8,548 bases of DNA from positions 58,410 to 66,957 of the forward strand of contig DQFC01000019.1 in the NCBI GenBank assembly GCA_003531665.1, read 5' to 3'. This stretch comes from Candidatus Collierbacteria bacterium. GTDB taxonomy: Bacteria > Patescibacteriota > Microgenomatia > UBA1400 > MFAQ01. Made by a program: the position numbers and the translations under genes. Under the pieces are notes generated by a model. The model had not been told where the DNA came from. It ran no database searches and saw only the letters and a program-made list of their open reading frames with translations. Positions 4,051 through 8,548 of this stretch are shown in pieces (position 1 is the stretch's first letter; each line of letters opens with the position of its first letter).

Positions 4051-5520
4051 ATGACACTACTGACAGTATTAAAAGCCAACAGGCTTAATTTAATCGTTTT
4101 TTTGGGTGGTGCTGTTGGGATGATTATTGAGATGGTTGCCTCCAGGGTAGTTTCACCGTACTTGGGAAACTCTCTTATAGTTTGGACCAGTCTTATCGGA
4201 GTCATACTTGGCTGTCTTTCCGTCGGATATTATTTTGGCGGGAAAATGGCAGATCGTTTTCCGAGTTTCGAAAGTCTAAGCAGTATAGTTTTGTGGGGGG
4301 CGTTTTCTTTGTCGATGACGGCTTTTTTCAAAGAACCGATACTTCAGTTTATTCAATTTATCTTTGGGTCTGAGTTGCGCGCAGCATCGTTCATTTCGGT
4401 AATGATTCTTTTCGGTCCGGCAAGCATAATTTTAGGTATGATTGCCCCCTATGCCGCAAAACTGCAACTTTCTAACGTTCTGGCTACGGGAAAAACGATG
4501 GGAAATCTTTATGCTTTGTCGACATCGGGTAGCATCTTCGGGACTTTTTTGGCGGGGTTTTTTTTAATTCCCCTTTTCGGAAATAGTGATTTACTTTATG
4601 CTCTTTCTTTGAGTTTGGTGCTGATTTCCGTTCTGGCGCATTTTCAATGGAGTGTCATTCATAAATTCGTAATCTGCTTGCTAGTCTTGATGTATTCCTT
4701 AAATCGAATCGGAGGAGTCTTCCGAATAAACACATTGGCTGACTTGGATTCTCTGTATAACCGAATAATAGTGCGTAAGGCTGTAGACGAACAATCAAGA
4801 AAACTGGTGGTGATGAGTATTGATAATTCCGGAATTCAGTCCGCAATTCAGCCCGCTTTACCAAACGAACTTTACTTTGGATATACTAGAGCCTATCGAT
4901 TAGCGGATGTCATTAATAGCGAAGTAAACAAAGCTCTGGTTATTGGGGGTGGAGGCTATTCTTATCCTCGAGATTATTTGCTTACACACCCTATCGGTTC
5001 GATCCATGTGGTCGAGATCGATCCTGAAATAACGATGCTAGCCCGAGAATTCTTTTTCTTAGTTGACGACCCTCGACTTCAAATTTTTCACCAAGATGCG
5101 CGGCTGTTTCTTCAACGGTCAAATGAGCAATATGACGTAATCTTCTTGGACGCATTTAATTCACTGACTCCCCCACCACATTTAACCACCCAGGAGTTTT
5201 TGTCGGATTTGAATCAGCACCTTGTCGATAATGGTTTCTTGATGATCAACCTGATCTCCGCTATCTCCGGAGACAAATCCCGGTTTATGAATGCCGAACG
5301 AGCCACATTGCTTTCAGTTTTTCCATACGTGGAAGTTTATGCGATTGATAATCGTTTTGAAGAGGATGTGCAAAATCTGTTGGTGGTAGCCTATAAATCA
5401 AAACCGGAAATTATATTACCACTTGGTAGGCAGATTATGGAGTTTGCTGATCAAAACCGAGTTTTAACTGATGATTGGTCACCGGTTGAGCATCTTACGA
5501 GACATTTATATGAGAAATAA
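4051..5520 (+). CDS. Membrane-anchored spermidine synthase-like methyltransferase-fold protein
   Basis: A 489-residue two-part protein. Residues 1-219 hold about seven hydrophobic segments (near 12-31, 42-62, 77-92, 112-136, 149-175, 178-198 and 203-219). Residues 230-489 are a spermidine synthase-type Rossmann domain: LVIGGGGYSYP (296-306) as nucleotide/SAM loop, VEIDP (321-325) with the acidic ribose-binding residue, DAR (349-351), YDVIFLDAFNS (361-371) and C-terminal TDDWSPVEHL (473-482). The fused layout matches the widespread 'MFS/spermidine synthase' family. The loop after the catalytic-type Asp reads DAFNSLTPPP, where classical enzymes have a D-S/D-x-D-P-x-G-P motif, so polyamine synthesis is doubtful. 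ATG at 4051 is preferred to the TTG directly before it, because it follows TAAACT by 6 nt and is a normal start. It lies 16 bp after the GT-B gene, pointing to a shared unit. Confidence 0.8.
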   Translation: MTLLTVLKANRLNLIVFLGGAVGMIIEMVASRVVSPYLGNSLIVWTSLIGVILGCLSVGYYFGGKMADRFPSFESLSSIVLWGAFSLSMTAFFKEPILQFIQFIFGSELRAASFISVMILFGPASIILGMIAPYAAKLQLSNVLATGKTMGNLYALSTSGSIFGTFLAGFFLIPLFGNSDLLYALSLSLVLISVLAHFQWSVIHKFVICLLVLMYSLNRIGGVFRINTLADLDSLYNRIIVRKAVDEQSRKLVVMSIDNSGIQSAIQPALPNELYFGYTRAYRLADVINSEVNKALVIGGGGYSYPRDYLLTHPIGSIHVVEIDPEITMLAREFFFLVDDPRLQIFHQDARLFLQRSNEQYDVIFLDAFNSLTPPPHLTTQEFLSDLNQHLVDNGFLMINLISAISGDKSRFMNAERATLLSVFPYVEVYAIDNRFEEDVQNLLVVAYKSKPEIILPLGRQIMEFADQNRVLTDDWSPVEHLTRHLYEK

Positions 5521-5565
5521 TACATTTATCGAGCCTGATAGATACGCGATGTGTTGTTTGTGTAG

Positions 5566-5577
5566 TAAACTGAATCT
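5566..5577 (+). promoter_or_regulatory. -10-like TAAACT before the pilus operon
   Basis: TAAACT (5566-5571) sits 6 nt before the ATG of the PilB gene, with TGTAG directly in front and no clear -35. The 57-bp gap after the previous gene holds no terminator hairpin, so both read-through and a leaderless start of the pilus genes are possible. Confidence 0.35.
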
Positions 5578-7281
5578 ATGGCTGCCCAGTCTTTGAAGAT
5601 TTATGACTTAGTCCGTTCCGCACAGTTAATTCCTGATGATGAGTTGAGTGAAGCGACCAAAACTTCGACTCATCTAAATGTAGCTTTGCAAGATGTCCTA
5701 ATTGGCCGCAGATTAATTTCAAAAGACAAATTGGGAGATCTCATCGCAAGAAGTCTCGGGATTGGATATGTAAATTTGAAAGATGTAACTATTCCGAAAG
5801 AAGTTCTAATCTTGGTAAAAGAAGAGCTGGCTCAAGAAAGAAAAATTGTTCCAATAGGCAGGGACGGATATATTTTGCATCTAGCCATGATGGATCCGAC
5901 AAATCTGGAAACAATAAACTTCATCCGAAAGATCACGGGGCTTAACATAATCCCCTTTTTTGCGTTTGAAAGTGATATCAAATTTGGTCTTCATCAATAC
6001 AAATCAAGTTTGACGGAGAATTTTCAAAGATTGATTGAGCAAGTAGCCAAGCAACGTCCCGGGCGGGCCACACCACAGGAGCTGGCCGAGGACGTATCTA
6101 TCATTCAAGCTGTGGGTAGAATGCTGGAGTTTGCCGTGATCGCTGAAGCGTCGGACGTTCATATCGAGGCGCTGTCAGACAGTGTGCTGGTTCGATACCG
6201 TATCGATGGGGTGCTACACGATATGATCACTTTACCTAAAAGTTTACATCCGGCAATAGTGGCTAGGATTAAAATACTCTCTTCTTTGAAGCTGGACGAA
6301 ACCAGATTGCCTCAGGATGGTAGGCTCAAATTTGTGTCGGATGAGGGAGACGTTGTGAGTCTGCGCGTTTCTATATTGCCGACGGTTGAAGGGGAAAAAA
6401 TAGTACTGAGAATATTGGAAAGTGGAGAGCTTTCCTTGTCACTTGAAGATCTTGGGTACGATGAACGGAGCGTCGGAATAATTAAGAAGGCATTGTCGAG
6501 ACCTCATGGAATGATATTGATTACCGGACCAACGGGCTCGGGAAAAACAACGAATTTGTATACCATGCTAAATTTACTAAATACCGGGGAGGTAAACATT
6601 TCCACCGTAGAAGATCCGGTGGAAAACAGGATTCGAAGAATCAATCAAACCCAGATTAATACCCAAATAAGCTTTAGTTTTGCTGAAGGACTGAGAGCCC
6701 TTCTTCGGCAAGATCCCGATATCGTAATGGTGGGTGAAATTCGGGACTCCGAAACTGTGGGAATGGCGGTAAACGCAGCCATGACCGGTCACTTGGTGCT
6801 TTCTACATTACATACAAACGATTCACCGGGAGCCATTCCGCGATTGATCGATCTGGGAGCAGAGCCTTTTTTGTTGGCCTCAACTTTGGAGCTGGTGATT
6901 GCCCAAAGGTTAATTAGAAGAATTTGTCCAAAATGTCAGGTGACTCATGAAGCCGATTCAAAAATTTCGGACTATATTGTGACCAACATTTCCGATCCGA
7001 CTGAGCGTGGTGAAATTATCAAAATTATTCCCACAAAAATCAGAACTGCCCCAGGATGCGATTATTGTAAATATACCGGATATTCCGGACGAACAGGTCT
7101 TTACGAAATGTTTACGATAAACGAAGAAATACGCCAACTAATTTTAGACAAGTCATCGGCAAGCAAGATAAAGTCAGTTGCTATCAAAAGTGGTATGCAA
7201 ACGATGTTGGTGGATGGTATCAACAAAGTGGCTCAAGGCATTACGACATTTGAAGAAGTATTAAGAGTAACGAGAGACTAA
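5578..7281 (+). CDS. pilB: Type IV pilus / type II secretion assembly ATPase (PilB/GspE)
   Basis: A 567-residue hexameric motor ATPase that powers extension of type IV pilus or pseudopilus filaments from the cytoplasmic face. An N-terminal MshEN/T2SSE_N-type domain (about 30-140; GRRLISKDKLGDLIARSLGI at 43-62) precedes the N2 domain (170-290) and the RecA-like core. The core has Walker A GPTGSGKT (317-324), Asp box STVEDPVE (342-349), Walker B region LRQDPDIVMVGEIRD (376-390) and His box GHLVLSTLHTND (404-415). Two CxxC pairs, C450/C453 and C494/C497, form the zinc site typical of assembly (PilB/GspE) rather than retraction (PilT) ATPases. All catalytic motifs are intact and length is normal. 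The stop directly abuts the ATG of the PilC gene, implying coupled translation. Whether the filament is a pilus or a secretion pseudopilus cannot be decided here. Confidence 0.95.
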   Translation: MAAQSLKIYDLVRSAQLIPDDELSEATKTSTHLNVALQDVLIGRRLISKDKLGDLIARSLGIGYVNLKDVTIPKEVLILVKEELAQERKIVPIGRDGYILHLAMMDPTNLETINFIRKITGLNIIPFFAFESDIKFGLHQYKSSLTENFQRLIEQVAKQRPGRATPQELAEDVSIIQAVGRMLEFAVIAEASDVHIEALSDSVLVRYRIDGVLHDMITLPKSLHPAIVARIKILSSLKLDETRLPQDGRLKFVSDEGDVVSLRVSILPTVEGEKIVLRILESGELSLSLEDLGYDERSVGIIKKALSRPHGMILITGPTGSGKTTNLYTMLNLLNTGEVNISTVEDPVENRIRRINQTQINTQISFSFAEGLRALLRQDPDIVMVGEIRDSETVGMAVNAAMTGHLVLSTLHTNDSPGAIPRLIDLGAEPFLLASTLELVIAQRLIRRICPKCQVTHEADSKISDYIVTNISDPTERGEIIKIIPTKIRTAPGCDYCKYTGYSGRTGLYEMFTINEEIRQLILDKSSASKIKSVAIKSGMQTMLVDGINKVAQGITTFEEVLRVTRD

Positions 7282-8514
7282 ATGCCAGAATTCGAATATA
7301 CAGGCGTGAGTAGAGATCAATACAAAAGCGGATCTCTCTTTGCCGGTTCGGAATCCGAAGCGGAAATGATTTTGTTGGAACAGGGTATTTCGGTGGTCAG
7401 CTTGAATACTCGTCGTCAAGTAAGATATGGAATTCTAAGTAGGTACTTTTCAAGAGTTTCAAAAGCGATGAGTGAGAAAATGAGCCCTCAGGAGAAAATC
7501 TTATTTACCAGTCAGCTTTCATCAATGGTCAAAGCCGGTTTGCCACTAATTGATGCTTTGGGAACATTCGTTGATGAAAAAAGTAAAGTGGGCTCGACAA
7601 TGATTATAAATAAGATTATGCAAGATGTGCAGTCTGGAGGTAAGCTGTCAGACTCTTTGGCAGGATTCCCAAAAATATTTAATGAGACTTATTTGGCCAT
7701 TGTGAGAGCCGGTGAGAATAGTGGCACGCTCGACAATAGCTTGAGCTATTTGGCTGATCTGTTGAGAAGAGAGAATGCACTATTAACGAAAGTCAGATCG
7801 GCTCTTATCTATCCGACGGTGGTAGTGGTCGCTATGATTTCGGTGATGATTTTTATTAGTGTATCCATTATTCCCAAAATTATTATTTTTTCGGAAAGTT
7901 CCGGACAACAGTTACCGGGCTATACGCTAGTTTTAGTTTCCATCGTGTCTTTTGTGAGTAAATACTGGTATCTTGTCTTTGGCATACTACTAATGGTAGT
8001 CGTTGGTACCACTTATGTTTTACGAAGTAAAAAAGGCAGCCGGTGGCTTGGTCGAATCAGTCTCGGTTTGCCTCTGTTCGGAGCGGTTGTTTCCAGATAT
8101 AACCAAGCGCGTTTTGCACGGGTATTGGCTGGTTTTTATAACTATGGTGTTAATGTAGTGACATCGTTTGATATTTTAGCGGCCAGCTTGGGGAATCCTT
8201 TATATAGTGATGCGTGTTTAAGAATAAAGGATAGGCTCACACTGGGTACCAGTTTGGCTGATGCGATAGCATACGAAGGGGAACTTTTTCCGAGCATCAT
8301 GACGAAACTAATTAAAGGTGCGGAAAAAACAGGGGTAATCGGAAACACTTTGGATAAACTTGCACTCTATTATGAGGACGAACTTGAAAACATCCTGGGG
8401 AACATCCTTACTCTTATCGAGCCAATTATGGTTTTTATTTTGGGGTTTGGTGTTTTGGGCTTAGCTCTGGCAGTCATCTTGCCAATATACAAAATAACTT
8501 CGACATTAAAATGA
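7282..8514 (+). CDS. pilC: Type IV pilus / type II secretion inner-membrane platform protein (PilC/GspF)
   Basis: A 410-residue protein of normal family length that forms the inner-membrane platform on which the PilB motor turns to insert pilin subunits. It has a short N-terminal cytoplasmic segment (FEYTGVSRDQ near 4-13) and two T2SSF repeats (about 73-196 and 275-400). Membrane segments lie near 178-202, 216-246 and 378-402. Family hallmarks include FTSQLSSMVKAGLPLIDAL (75-93) and YLAIVRAGENSGTLDNSLSYLAD (137-159), the latter echoed by TKLIKGAEKTGVIGNTLDKLA (341-361). Its ATG follows the pilB TAA with no gap; the only possible ribosome site is a weak GAGAG inside pilB. The TGA stop overlaps a possible next start as ATGA. 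No pilT lies between pilB and pilC. Confidence 0.94.
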   Translation: MPEFEYTGVSRDQYKSGSLFAGSESEAEMILLEQGISVVSLNTRRQVRYGILSRYFSRVSKAMSEKMSPQEKILFTSQLSSMVKAGLPLIDALGTFVDEKSKVGSTMIINKIMQDVQSGGKLSDSLAGFPKIFNETYLAIVRAGENSGTLDNSLSYLADLLRRENALLTKVRSALIYPTVVVVAMISVMIFISVSIIPKIIIFSESSGQQLPGYTLVLVSIVSFVSKYWYLVFGILLMVVVGTTYVLRSKKGSRWLGRISLGLPLFGAVVSRYNQARFARVLAGFYNYGVNVVTSFDILAASLGNPLYSDACLRIKDRLTLGTSLADAIAYEGELFPSIMTKLIKGAEKTGVIGNTLDKLALYYEDELENILGNILTLIEPIMVFILGFGVLGLALAVILPIYKITSTLK

Positions 8515-8548
8515 AAAATTTGTATAGATTGCCGCGTCACTTCGTTCC
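8511..8548 (+). CDS. Possible start of a further pilus-operon gene (cut by window edge)
   Basis: ATG at 8511-8513 overlaps the pilC TGA (ATGA) and opens a frame reading MKNLYRLPRHFV to the window end. Such overlaps usually mean coupled translation, and a pilin or prepilin peptidase gene would be typical here. However, the frame soon enters a sequence that looks like a dispersed palindromic repeat, so it may be a chance overlap. Confidence 0.2.
   Translation, partial: MKNLYRLPRHFV
8527..8548. repeat. Probable left half of a dispersed palindromic repeat (cut by window edge)
   Basis: GATTGCCGCGTCACTTCGTT is very close, from memory, to one half of a short imperfect palindrome (GATTGC...GCAATGACG) found between genes in many unrelated bacteria. 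The partner arm should lie just past 8548 and so cannot be seen. The G+C-rich text directly after pilC, unlike the AT-rich genes around it, supports this. Confidence 0.45.

Noticed and set aside
3716..4057. 113-codon minus-strand open frame opposite the GT-B gene end
   Set aside because: It lies wholly antisense to a well-supported coding region, has no recognisable motif and no promoter or ribosome site.
5521..5577. Terminator between the spermidine-synthase-like gene and pilB
   Set aside because: The gap has only short chance complementarity (ATCG/CGAT) and no stem followed by a T-run.
1..8548. CRISPR array, insertion sequence, toxin-antitoxin pair or phage defence genes
   Set aside because: No regularly spaced repeats, transposase or integrase motifs, or defence-type domains were seen on either strand.

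Overview
The window looks like a chromosomal segment of a Candidate Phyla Radiation (Patescibacteria) bacterium, perhaps from the Microgenomates side. The grounds are a trigger factor without its PPIase domain, a small coiled-coil protein of a type I associate with these lineages, a short secreted lysozyme-like protein built around a catalytic-type Glu and an NCWGWG motif, a single-locus type IV pilus engine, dense gene packing and almost no Shine-Dalgarno sequences. TGA is used as a stop at 302-304 and 8512-8514, so the code looks standard and not the UGA=Gly code of Gracilibacteria/Absconditabacteria. The lineage is an inference from family content.

Layout. Positions 1-1653 are a leftward translation block: trigger factor, the coiled-coil protein, tRNA-Val(GAC), a hairpin terminator, and then the start of infC (IF3) running off the left edge behind its own promoter and a probable TTG start. 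Positions 1707-2773 hold three more tRNAs: Leu(TAG) on +, Arg(TCG) on - and Lys(CTT) on +. The secreted lysozyme-like gene lies on - between Leu and Arg. Positions 2799-8514 are a rightward block: a GT-B-like glycosyltransferase, a membrane-anchored spermidine-synthase-like protein, the PilB/GspE ATPase and the PilC/GspF platform protein. The last two abut and form the motor of a type IV pilus or related secretion filament. The window ends in what looks like half of a dispersed palindromic repeat, next to an ATGA overlap that may start another gene.

Most unusual region. Just 3' of tRNA-Arg (2449-2582, minus strand) the last 21 bp of the tRNA region is repeated exactly, 133 bp away. The G+C-rich stretch between the copies contains a 12-bp-arm hairpin. 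It also has segments that would fold into a three-way junction whose closing stem uses the duplicated tRNA sequence itself. This could be an attachment-site scar of a tRNA-targeting element, or a small structured RNA made from the tRNA-Arg transcript, comparable in layout to the E. coli tyrT/rtT repeats.

A second pattern is in gene expression. TAAAAT-type -10 boxes lie 8-10 nt before three of the tRNAs, and very similar hexamers lie only 5-9 nt before the start codons of five protein genes that have no Shine-Dalgarno sequence. This suggests widespread leaderless transcription.
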